Shown in pieces: positions 1 through 7,509 of a DNA stretch of 37,974 nucleotides. The position numbers were made by a program, and so were the translations under genes. The DNA is from Acidobacteriota bacterium (GTDB lineage: Bacteria > Acidobacteriota > Vicinamibacteria > Vicinamibacterales > UBA8438): assembly GCA_022562495.1 (NCBI GenBank), contig JADFPE010000010.1:1-37974 (forward strand). Reading direction: 5' to 3'. Within the stretch, counting starts at the first letter, position 1. Every line of letters starts with the position of its first letter. The notes below the pieces were generated by a model, which worked only from the letters and a program-made list of their open reading frames with translations, was not told the origin of the DNA and ran no database searches.

Positions 1-2399
1 ACATGTAGTACCCCGGAGGCGCCACAAACGCGTTTGGGGGTGCCGTGAGCGTCAGCGATCCGCTCTGGGCGGTGACGATACTCAGACCCACGTAGCGCTG
101 CTCCTGGTTGAAGGAGTGTGTTACCGCGCCCGGCCGAATGAGCGCCGCCGACACCACCGCGCCGGCGTCCGGAGCGATCACGTCGAAGTTCGCCCCGTAG
201 GCGACCGTATCCGGCGCGCTCGTCACGTTCGGTCGTGGGCCTTGGAACAGGTACGGCGGGCTGTATATTTCCACGCGGTACTCGGGATAGTGGAACGGGT
301 GGGGGTTGAACTCCTCGTCCTTCCCGGACGTGAGCACCCGCCCGTCCGGCAGCAACAGCGCCGTCGCGTGATACAGCCGCGGCACGCGCATCGGGCACAG
401 GGCGGTCCAGGTGTCGGTCGATGGATCGTAGCGCTCGACCGCGAACACCGGGTTGATGCCGTTGTCCGCCACTCCGGTGCTGCTGCCGTTCATCACGAGG
501 ACCGTGCCGTCGGGGAGCAGCACAGAGTCGGGCATCACGCGCGGATGCGACATCGGCGTGGCCGGCGCCCAGGCCAACGGGGCCTGACCGAGGTCGAGCA
601 CTTCGCACGTCGCGGTGGCCGGCGTCGTATCGGTGGCGGGCGTCGGACAGGAGACTCCAGCCCCCCCGATCAGCATCACGCGCGCCCGATAGGGTGGATT
701 CGATGTCGGCAGGAGCGGGAGGAGCACCGACGTCCCCTCAGACGGGTACGTGCGCGCCGTCTGCGACAGCGTCGACAGGCGCGTCGCATCGAAGGTGAAG
801 CTCGACAGATCCAAGAACGCCGTCGTCGTCTTCGCGTGGATCAACAGCTTGCCGGAGGGCAGCACGTACACGAAGGGATACAGCCAGTACGGGTCCACCT
901 CGTTCATGAACGGCGCCGGTTGCGGAGGTTCGAGACCGGACGCTGGATTGAAGATCTCGTATGTCGCCTGGATGGCGCCGCCGGTAATCTGGCACGAATG
1001 GGGGTTGACGCGTGGTCCGCCGCCGGTGCCTCCGATGATGAAGATTCGACCGTCGGGCAGCGTCGTCACCGTCGGATACCAGCGACCGGCCGAGATGTTG
1101 CCCAGCTCTTGCCATTGGCCGCCGCCCCCGTTCGGCGTGAACGTATGTAGTGCGTTCGCCCCGCCGAGATTGCCACCGACCACGAGTACGCGTCCATCGT
1201 CGAGCGTCGAGTGACCGCAGCAGAAAACATTCCGGGCGAGCGCGAGGCGTGTTTCCTCACCGGTCACCGGGTTGAAGACCACGGAGTCGCCCGAGGCCTG
1301 GTCCTCGTGCTCCTTGTAGGAGGCGAACAAGACGCTGCCGGTACGCAGCAGCACCGTGTGGATCCCGACGACACCCGCGGAGTGCGGCACGCGCCATTCG
1401 CCCTGGCTGACCGGGTTGCACAACGGTTCGGTGCACGCGGCGGCCGCCGGACCCGTCCAGTCGTGCGGCGGTGCCTGACTCCGCACGTACACGACCGTGT
1501 TGGATCCGACCCTCGCGATCGCATCGAGGCTCCCGGCACCCGGTGTGCCCGGCCGGGCATGAATGAGCGCGACGGCGCTCACGGTCCCGCTGCCGAACTC
1601 GACCGGTGGGCTCCAGGGCGTCGTCGGGTGATCGTTGTCGCGCGTGATATGGGACAGCCCGCTCGCGGCGAGCGGCGTCACGAGCTCGAAGTTGCCCTTC
1701 GTGCCATGTCGGCTCTGGATGAACGCGGGGATGCCGGCGGCGCTCGTGAGCACAGTCTGCGGCGGGCTCCACGCGAACGCCGGACCGACGTCGCGGAACA
1801 TGTGAGACAACACGTCACCGGCACGTGCAATGACCTCCAGGTTGCCGGGGGGGCCGCCGTAGTTGCTCTGTATCATGGCGACCGCGTCGACCTGACCCAA
1901 CCCGGCCGCAAAGACGCCGGTATGGATCCAGTGCGGGTGGGGTTGGTCGTTGTCCCACCAGTAGTGGCTGATGCCGCCGGATGCCGTCGGTACGACGAGC
2001 TCGAGATTGCCGTGCGTCCCGAACCGGCTCTGGATCAGCGCGGGATTTCCAGCAACGCCGGACGCGAAATGCACCGGGCCGAACCAGACAAACGGCTTGC
2101 CCGGTCCGGGTACCCGGCGCGTGTAGTGTGCGAGCCGGGGTCCGACGCGCGCCACCAGTTCAAGGTTGCCGTTGTGGACGGACGGCACCTGGTCGCTGCG
2201 CGCCACCAACGACACTGTGTCCACGCCCGCGCTCCCGAACGCGTCGCCCAGGAGCCATGGGGCGCCGGGTAGGTCGTTGTTGCGCCAGCAGTGCCGGAGT
2301 CCGCCCAGCGCGCTGGGGGACACGAGCTCGTAGTTGCCGTGCGCGCCGTGCGCGCCCTGCACCGCGAATCCACTCTGGGTGTACGGGATGGAGTCCTTT
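1..2399 (-). CDS. Copper radical oxidase (galactose/glyoxal oxidase-like), partial, with N-terminal repeats
   Basis: The reading frame is open from about 2399 to the window edge, so the C-terminal end is missing. The distal part is a Kelch-type copper radical oxidase. All four expected active-site elements are visible: Cys in FCCGH (about 1212-1229), the radical Tyr in RWYPT (about 1073-1090), Tyr-His in RLYHAT (about 366-383) and the last His in THSFNQEQR (about 100-126). The last visible residues, LTAPPNAFVAPPGYYM, belong to the C-terminal DUF1929-type sandwich. Ahead of the oxidase are about five repeats of the form QSxxGxxGNxELV...HYWRDND, resembling blades of PLL-type lectin propellers (tentative). 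Such enzymes oxidise alcohols or aldehydes with O2, giving H2O2, outside the cell. I found no in-frame ATG, GTG or TTG from about 2650 down to a GTG at 2362, and that GTG lies inside the first repeat. No signal peptide is visible, so the 5' end may be lost. Function is clear, start is not. Confidence 0.8.
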
Positions 2400-2415
2400 T
2401 GGGGAAACGGCCGGA

Positions 2416-2717
2416 TTATTGTGCGCGCGCGTCTTCGTGCGTGCTTTGAACGGCCGTCATCGACCTGCCAGGATCGGGACGGGCGTGGCGGTCGAGCATT
2501 GCACAGGCTGGACGGTGCAGCGAGGCGAAGACCGTCACGTCCCGCTCGACGCGCGCCTGGCGGTTCCGGTCGGACATGAACGCCTCGGGCAGCACCATGA
2601 GCGCCACGTCCCGATCGAGCGTGGTGTCGCGGGTCTGCCAGACTTGTCCCATGCGCCCTCGCCACGGAGGGCGGTCACGTCGTCGCGCCCGAGACGCGTG
2701 CCGGGGCTTTGGGGCAT
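2416..2717 (-). pseudogene. Ser/Thr protein kinase N-terminal fragment (frameshifted), kinase-leader copy 1
   Basis: The ATG at 2717 opens MPQSPGTRLGRDDVTALRGE, the usual start of acidobacterial Ser/Thr kinases of the Pkn type. One base is missing inside the Gly-rich ATP loop (GEGGMG). The frame that continues, from about 2652, reads MGQVWQTRDTTLDRDVAL then MVLPEAF and stops at 2416. The catalytic Lys of the VALK motif is Met, and only about 70 residues of the N-lobe remain, so no active kinase can be made. The downstream oxidase frame follows directly and is itself without a clear start, which suggests a rearrangement joining a kinase 5' end to a truncated oxidase gene. Confidence 0.8.
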
Positions 2718-2823
2718 GAGCGGGACGAGTCCCGAGCCATGCTACGCCCGGACGGTCAACGACTCCACCGTCGGGGACAGCCGTGCCCCGAGCACGCGCA
2801 CGTGCTCAGCGGGTCTGTCGTGG
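2718..2823 (-). promoter_or_regulatory. Kinase-type promoter block, copy 1
   Basis: This segment between the PQQ dehydrogenase stop and the kinase-remnant ATG is recognisably similar to 6188-6302 and 7101-7213. Shared pieces on the plus strand are CGGGTCTGTCGTG at the distal end, GGGGACAG in the middle and CTACGCCCG near the ATG. Read on the minus strand it has a -10-like TAGCAT (2739-2744), 22 bases from the ATG. I infer a promoter with a short untranslated leader. No convincing -35 box is seen. Confidence 0.6.
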
Positions 2824-2869
2824 TGCGTGGTGCAGGGGGCCCCGTGCTATACCGCAGCCCGCACAGCTC

Positions 2870-4852
2870 CTACGGCAGGCTCAGCGCGATCAACTCCGGT
2901 ACCTCGCCGCCGACCGTCAGCGCGATGTACTGCGTCCCCTCGTACATGTAAGTCATCGGCGTGCCGATGGCGCCGGACGGGAGATCAACCGAGCCGACGA
3001 TGACCCCGCTCGCCTTGTCGCGCGCCACGAGCCTGGGACCGTCGTCCGTGCCGCCGGCAGACAGGGCGCTGATGAGCAGGGTCTTCGTCAGCACCGGTCC
3101 GCCATGCCCTTCGCCACCCAGCGGCGGCAGATCGAGATCGCGCAACAGCGGGTGGTTGCGATAGCGGTTGCCGTCGCCGTTCGGCTGCATCCACGCATGC
3201 TCGCCTGTGTTGAGGTCGATCGCGGTGATCCGTGTGTAGGGCGGCTTCAGCAGCGGCAGGCCCTGCGGCATCCGAGGCTGGGTGCCGGCGGCGAGCCCGC
3301 GAAACGTGTAGCGAAGGTTGCCGCCGTCGGCCGGGTCCGGCGTGTAGTACTTCAGCACCGAGAAGCGGTTCATCGACGGCACGTACAGCAGCCCTGTCTC
3401 GGGGTCGACGGCCGCGCCGGTCCAGCTGGCGCCACCTCCGACGTAGGGGCGCTGAATCGTTCCCTGCAACCCACCGTCGACACTCAGCATCGGTGGACTG
3501 AAGAGCGGCCCGAGCCTGAAGTTCTTGACCGCCTCGACCGCCATCGCCCGTATTTCTGGTGTGAAGTCGACCAGGTCGTCGATGCTGACGCCTTGATACT
3601 CGAACGGCGGCGGCTTCGTCGGGAACGGCTGTGTCGGCGACAAGATGTCGCCTTCCAGGTCGGTGTCGGTTGCCACGGGGCGTTCTTCGATCGGCCAGAC
3701 CGGGTCGCCGGTCACCCGGTCGAAGACGTAAGTGAAGCCCTGTTTGCTCACCTGGGCGATGGCCTTCACCGAACGGCCGTCCACCGTGATGTCGACCAGG
3801 TTCGGCGCGGCGGGAAAGTCGTAGTCCCAGACCCCGTGATGCACCGCCTGGAAGTGCCACATGCGCTGGCCGGTCTCGATGTCGAGCGCGACGAGGCTTT
3901 CGGCAAACAGGTTGTCACCCAAACGGTGACCCCCGTAGTAGTCCCCGGTCGGCGTGCCGGTCGGTAAGTAGATGTAGCCGAGCTCGTCGTCGACGCTGAG
4001 CATGGTCCAGACGTTCGCGTTGCCCGAGTAGCGCCACGACTCGTTCAGCCACGTGTCGGCGCCGAAGTCGTCGGCTTGCGGCACGGTGCGGAACATCCAC
4101 TTCGTCTCGCCGGTTCGCGCGTCGATCCCCTTGAGCCAGCCGGGCGGTGCCTCCTTGTGGATCGCGCCATCCGAGATGACGCTCGGTGTGACCACGACAT
4201 CGTGCGCGACGATCGGCGGTGAGGCCACCCCGAACAAGTTGCGCCCTCTGTAGTTGGTCTCTCCGCGCACGGCGCGCGGGATGCCCTCCATCAGGTCGAC
4301 GCGACCGCTGTCGCCGAAGTCGAGCACCGGCTGCCCCGTGCTGGCGTCGAGCGCCAGCAGATAGCCCTCGTTCGTGCCGAAGAAGATCCGGGCATCGTCA
4401 CCGTCGGTCCAGTAGGCGACACCACGCGAGTTGTAGAAGTGGGTCGGGCTGCCGCCCAGGTAAACCTCCGGATTGTGCACCCACAGGGTGTCGCCGGTCG
4501 CGGCATCGACCGCCGCGACCTGGTGCATCGCGGTCGAGAGGTACAGGACACCCTCGACCATCAGCGGTGTCGCCTGGAACATCCGGAATTGCACTCGCGG
4601 CACCTGCTGCCTGATGGCCTCGAGGTCGAGCGACCCATCGGCCGACTGCCAGCGCCACGCGAGGCGGAGGTCCCGGAAGTTCGTCGCGTCGATCTGATCC
4701 AGAGGGGAGTACTTGGTGCTGCCGAGGTCGCCGCCGTAGCTCCGCCACTCGCCGTCCGTGGCGCCGTATTGGGCCAGGCTCGGGGCAGGCGACAACAGCA
4801 CCGCACAACACCAGGCGGCACAGACGCAGCGTGGACTCGCAATCCTAGACAT
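2870..4852 (-). CDS. PQQ-dependent dehydrogenase (quinoprotein glucose/alcohol dehydrogenase type), exported
   Basis: This is a 660-residue protein. I chose the ATG at 4852 because GGAGG stands about six bases upstream; an ATG 21 bases earlier would lengthen it by seven residues. A signal peptide (hydrophobic AAWCCAVLLSPAPSLA, cleavage near SLAQ) directs it to the periplasm. The mature part is an eight-bladed quinoprotein propeller: WRSYGGDLGSTKYSPLDQI at the start, repeated ALD..TG..LW blades, and the active-site stretch HHGVWDYDFPAAPN with the catalytic Asp expected in this family. Such enzymes oxidise sugars or alcohols with PQQ and pass electrons to quinone or cytochrome c. No haem-binding CxxCH is present, so an external acceptor is needed. 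The substrate cannot be told from sequence. A kinase-derived leader ORF (4845-4976) overlaps its start. Confidence 0.88.
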   Translation of the reverse strand: MSRIASPRCVCAAWCCAVLLSPAPSLAQYGATDGEWRSYGGDLGSTKYSPLDQIDATNFRDLRLAWRWQSADGSLDLEAIRQQVPRVQFRMFQATPLMVEGVLYLSTAMHQVAAVDAATGDTLWVHNPEVYLGGSPTHFYNSRGVAYWTDGDDARIFFGTNEGYLLALDASTGQPVLDFGDSGRVDLMEGIPRAVRGETNYRGRNLFGVASPPIVAHDVVVTPSVISDGAIHKEAPPGWLKGIDARTGETKWMFRTVPQADDFGADTWLNESWRYSGNANVWTMLSVDDELGYIYLPTGTPTGDYYGGHRLGDNLFAESLVALDIETGQRMWHFQAVHHGVWDYDFPAAPNLVDITVDGRSVKAIAQVSKQGFTYVFDRVTGDPVWPIEERPVATDTDLEGDILSPTQPFPTKPPPFEYQGVSIDDLVDFTPEIRAMAVEAVKNFRLGPLFSPPMLSVDGGLQGTIQRPYVGGGASWTGAAVDPETGLLYVPSMNRFSVLKYYTPDPADGGNLRYTFRGLAAGTQPRMPQGLPLLKPPYTRITAIDLNTGEHAWMQPNGDGNRYRNHPLLRDLDLPPLGGEGHGGPVLTKTLLISALSAGGTDDGPRLVARDKASGVIVGSVDLPSGAIGTPMTYMYEGTQYIALTVGGEVPELIALSLP

Positions 4853-4976
4853 CGTGTCCTCCGTGGTTGTCAACGCGTCCCACCGTCACCGACGGCGGGG
4901 AGCAGTCCGACGACGAAGCCTCACCGATGAGGCCGGTCACGGCGTGCCCGAGGCAGGTAGCAGGACTCAGGGTCAT
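4845..4976 (-). other. Kinase-leader copy 4: 43-codon upstream ORF overlapping the PQQ dehydrogenase start
   Basis: The ATG at 4976 opens MTLSPATCLGHAVTGLIGEA, clearly the first 20 residues of the Ser/Thr kinase family (consensus MxLxPGTRLGHYxVTxLLGEG). It then runs through unrelated codons and stops at TAG 4847-4845. The next gene's ATG is at 4852-4850, so the two frames overlap by eight bases. The frame is intact from ATG to stop. Whether the peptide matters or is only a fossil of the kinase 5' end is unknown; the layout would allow translational coupling. Confidence 0.65.
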
Positions 4977-4996
4977 GGTGAGCCGGAAACGGGCCC

Positions 4997-5002
4997 ATCA
5001 TA
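4997..5002 (-). promoter_or_regulatory. -10-like box of kinase-leader copy 4
   Basis: On the minus strand TATGAT lies 21 bases upstream of the leader ATG at 4976, the same spacing as the -10-like boxes in the three other kinase-leader copies (21-27 bases). The sequence further upstream (to 5093) is not obviously like the other copies. Confidence 0.45.
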
Positions 5003-5093
5003 CCGGAACACCGGTGTGGACCCAGGCGTGTGGCGACCGTCCCAGCTGTCCGGGACACCGTGCTCGTCCCGCGAGTGTGAGCCGCCGGTGTGA

Positions 5094-6086
5094 TCAACGA
5101 AACGGTGCCGGCGTGCTCCGGACCGTCATGCCTGGACTGGTCACACTGACCTCGATCTCGTCTGGCGGAATCAGCGCCTGGGGTCGTGCATACGCGAGGA
5201 TGTACTGGTTGGCGAGCTCGTGTACGATTCGCGCTAACCACTCTGCCAAGGCCGACGTCGAGCCCAGTTCCTCGCGACCGCCTCCGGTGACGCGCGGGAG
5301 CTGCTCGAGCACTGCGGCCCGATCGAAATCTCCCTGATCAATAAGTAATCCTCTCGTTGCCGACGAGGTATTCGCTGCCGCTGAGAAGGCGGGGAGTCCG
5401 ATGTCCCGGACGACCAGCGTGTGTACGGCAACCCGGGTGTCACGCAGCACGGCCATCACGCGGTCGAAAGCCAGGCCCTGACCACCTCGCGGGGACACGA
5501 CCACGGCGCCCTGAGCGCCCGTCCGCAGTCTGGCCGTGGCTGCGTTCGTCCCTTCCGTGGTGATGAGAACGATGACCGGCCGGATCGCGCCGCGTGCGCT
5601 GAGATCGAGCGCTGTCTCGACCAGCGCGTTCGTCATGTAAGCGCTGGTCTCTGAGAAAAGCACGAACTGCACCGCCGCCGCTGTGAGCCGCGCTTTGTCC
5701 TGCGTGTAGTCCACCAGGGTTTGCAGGTGATCGCCGAAGGTGATCAAGGCAACCAGCTGACCGTCGGGCAAGGCTTCGATGAGCTCGGTGAGGCCGTTGC
5801 GCACATGCGACAACGTGCGCGTGAGCCCCGTGCTGTCATCGACGAGAATGGCAAGCTGCATCGGGACGGCGGCATGTTCCACGCGCAGAATTTCTCGCCG
5901 CTGACCGTCTTCTTCCACGATGAAGTCTTCCACGGTCAGACCGACGACAGGAGTCCCACGCTCGAGCACGCTCACGAAGATGAACTGGTCACTCGCCTGC
6001 GCTCCGACCGCCGGTCCACGGCCCGCCGCGCCGAAGCCGACCGTGAGAGCCACCGCTCCGCCGACGAGCGTTCGACAGATGCTCAT
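5094..6086 (-). CDS. Secreted VWFA-related protein (acidobacterial type)
   Basis: This is a 330-residue protein. The start ATG 6086 is chosen from GAGGAGG just upstream and from the following signal peptide (MSICRTLVGGAVALTVG, cleavage near VGAQA). It has the layout of the acidobacterial VWFA-related family (TIGR03436 type): a short strand-rich N-terminal part with VEDFIVEEDGQRREI, then a von Willebrand A-like domain from about residue 75 (MQLAILVDDSTGLTRTL) to 250. The metal-binding DxSxS motif is degenerate (DDSTG), and the later ITTEGTN replaces the usual TDG, so metal-dependent ligand binding is doubtful. The role is unknown; I infer an extracytoplasmic binding or surface protein. A kinase-derived leader ORF ends on its start codon. 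Confidence 0.75.
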   Translation of the reverse strand: MSICRTLVGGAVALTVGFGAAGRGPAVGAQASDQFIFVSVLERGTPVVGLTVEDFIVEEDGQRREILRVEHAAVPMQLAILVDDSTGLTRTLSHVRNGLTELIEALPDGQLVALITFGDHLQTLVDYTQDKARLTAAAVQFVLFSETSAYMTNALVETALDLSARGAIRPVIVLITTEGTNAATARLRTGAQGAVVVSPRGGQGLAFDRVMAVLRDTRVAVHTLVVRDIGLPAFSAAANTSSATRGLLIDQGDFDRAAVLEQLPRVTGGGREELGSTSALAEWLARIVHELANQYILAYARPQALIPPDEIEVSVTSPGMTVRSTPAPFR

Positions 6087-6187
6087 GGGCTCCTCCTCTC
6101 GATCGCCGTACGGCTCCCCCAGGCCCCCTCGCCGAGGAGGGCAGCCACGGCGTAGTGCCCGAGGCGGGTGCCGGCAAACAAGGGCAT
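6083..6187 (-). other. Kinase-leader copy 2: 34-codon upstream ORF ending in ATGA overlap
   Basis: The ATG at 6187 opens MPLFAGTRLGHYAVAALLGE, then GAWGS where the kinase Gly-rich loop would continue, and the frame stops at TGA 6085-6083. The stop overlaps the VWFA gene's ATG (6086-6084) as ATGA, the classic coupling arrangement. The coding match to the kinase N-terminus ends at about codon 25. The Shine-Dalgarno sequence of the downstream gene lies inside this ORF. Confidence 0.7.
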
Positions 6188-6302
6188 GGTCTGTTGAGGA
6201 CGAGTCACGAGCCATTCTACGCCCGAACGGTCAACACTTCACCCTCGGGGACAGAAGTGCCCGTGCACTGCGCACGTGCGCAGTGGGAGCGGGTCTGTCG
6301 TG
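6188..6302 (-). promoter_or_regulatory. Kinase-type promoter block, copy 2
   Basis: The best preserved copy of the block. On the minus strand it has a -10-like TAGAAT (6219-6214), 27 bases from the leader ATG. On the plus strand it shares GAGCCAT, TACGCCCG, ACGGTCAAC, CGGGGACAG and AGCGGGTCTGTCGTG with copy 1. The remaining bases to 6412 hold nothing I recognise. Confidence 0.6.
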
Positions 6303-6412
6303 CCGGACGGTCTCTCAGGGGGTGCTACACCCGCCCAGGCGGAGGTCGGGTCTCCAACGGCCGTGGTGGTCGGCTGCATCTCACCAGCGAAGCGGGCCTG
6401 AACGTGGATGCT

Positions 6413-6970
6413 TCAGCGTCGGGTGCGACTCGACAACCACCAATAGACCAGAACCAGAGTCCCGGCGACGAACAAGGGACCTGCCCAGAGGAGGCGTGCG
6501 GCACGGCCGTCGTTCTTTCCCTCGGCCTCGACCGGACGCGGTGTTCCGGAGTTCCCGCGCGGGTCGTCCGACGCGATGGCCCGATCGTTGACCACCGCCG
6601 GCCGCCCGCCAAGGAGCTCACGCACACGGCTGATGACGACCTGCGGCGCGAACGGTTTGACCAGCACCGCGTCACATCCGACCTGCCGGACGCGATCTTC
6701 GTCGACGGGCTCGCCCGCCACGGTCAGCAGCACGACCGGAATGTGCGCGAGCGCGGGATCCTCCTTGATGAATGTCGCGACCTCATAGCCGTCGCGCTCC
6801 GGCATTCTGGCGTCGGCCAGCACGATGTCCGGCGGATTCGCCTTGATTCGATCGATCGCTTGTTGTCCGTTCCCGACGGCGATCACCCGGATATCCTCGT
6901 CGGCGAACGTCAACTCGATGACACGCCGGATCGTGGCGCTGTCGTCGGCGACCAGGAGTGTCTGTGACAT
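6413..6970 (-). CDS. Response regulator receiver domain with a C-terminal membrane anchor
   Basis: This is a 185-residue protein. Residues 1-125 form a complete receiver domain: acidic pair in LLVADDSATIRR, phospho-acceptor Asp in DIVLADARMPERDGYE, and the conserved Lys in VLVKPFAP. There is no DNA-binding or enzymatic output domain. After a polar linker (about 125-160) comes one strongly hydrophobic segment, LLWAGPLFVAGTLVLVYWWL, then a positively charged SSRTRR end. The predicted layout is a cytoplasmic receiver held at the inner membrane by a tail anchor, which is uncommon. The start ATG 6970 is chosen because the receiver fold begins there. No cognate histidine kinase is adjacent. A kinase-leader remnant lies 130 bases upstream. 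Confidence 0.82.
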   Translation of the reverse strand: MSQTLLVADDSATIRRVIELTFADEDIRVIAVGNGQQAIDRIKANPPDIVLADARMPERDGYEVATFIKEDPALAHIPVVLLTVAGEPVDEDRVRQVGCDAVLVKPFAPQVVISRVRELLGGRPAVVNDRAIASDDPRGNSGTPRPVEAEGKNDGRAARLLWAGPLFVAGTLVLVYWWLSSRTRR

Positions 6971-7043
6971 GGGTCTGGGGGCGATGCTGGAGCTGGCTGG
7001 AGCGGCGTGTCGGATTCGCGCTCCGGCCTCCGTCGTCACGATC

Positions 7044-7100
7044 GCCGATCTTGGCCGTTGTGCCGTAGTGCCCGAGCCGGGTACCCGCAGGCAGGCGCAT
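7044..7100 (-). pseudogene. Ser/Thr kinase N-terminal remnant, kinase-leader copy 3
   Basis: The ATG at 7100 opens MRLPAGTRLGHYGTTAKIG, matching the kinase N-terminal consensus, after which similarity is lost. The frame does not stop before the response regulator start (6970) but continues into that gene in another frame, to 6783. It is thus the least ordered of the four copies. Confidence 0.65.
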
Positions 7101-7213
7101 CGTCTGTTGGACACGCGCCGAGTCATTTTACGCCCAAGTGGTCGAGGCGCTACCGACTGGTACTGAAATGCCCCTGGAGAGCGCACGGGCGCGTTCTCAG
7201 CGGATCTGTCGTG
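7101..7213 (-). promoter_or_regulatory. Kinase-type promoter block, copy 3
   Basis: Similar to copies 1 and 2 in the same order: CGTCTGTTG next to the ATG, AGTCATTTTACGCCC, a central GTACTGAAATGCCC and a distal CAGCGGATCTGTCGTG. On the minus strand the -10-like hexamer is TAAAAT (7130-7125), 25 bases from the leader ATG. Confidence 0.55.
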
Positions 7214-7509
7214 GAGGGGAGGGCAGGCGCTTGGACCTCGTTCCGAGATCGCCGGGCGGCTGGTTCCTCATCGGCCTCCTCTGCCACCCGCAGCCCCAAC
7301 GTGACAGGGCCCGTCGACGAGATCGGATCACGCCCACCTCGGGCCGTGCGCTGCCCGTGCTGCATCTCGTATTAAGATGTGTTCGAACAGTCGATGGCGC
7401 GCGAGAGCCGGACCCGCCAGCGCGATGGCGCTCGAAGCCACGCCCGGCGCGGCGGGCTACTCGACCGGGTTCTTCGACGGAGACTCGGCGCGGAAGAGAG
7501 AGACAGCTG
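7214..7509 (+). promoter_or_regulatory. Non-coding region upstream of the second PQQ dehydrogenase
   Basis: No convincing gene is seen here. The only promoter-like feature for the downstream plus-strand gene is TATTAAGAT at about 7369-7377, which could hold a -10 box. I see no clear -35. A purine-rich GGAAGAGAGAGACAG stretch just before 7510 is the probable ribosome binding site. Confidence 0.3.

Noticed and set aside
116-1150. Plus-strand 344-codon open frame opposite the copper radical oxidase
   Set aside because: It is Arg/His-rich antisense noise in GC-rich DNA; the minus strand encodes recognised active-site motifs.
2416-7213. Kinase-leader copies as insertion sequences
   Set aside because: No terminal inverted repeats, target duplications or transposase are visible; they match a gene 5' end instead.
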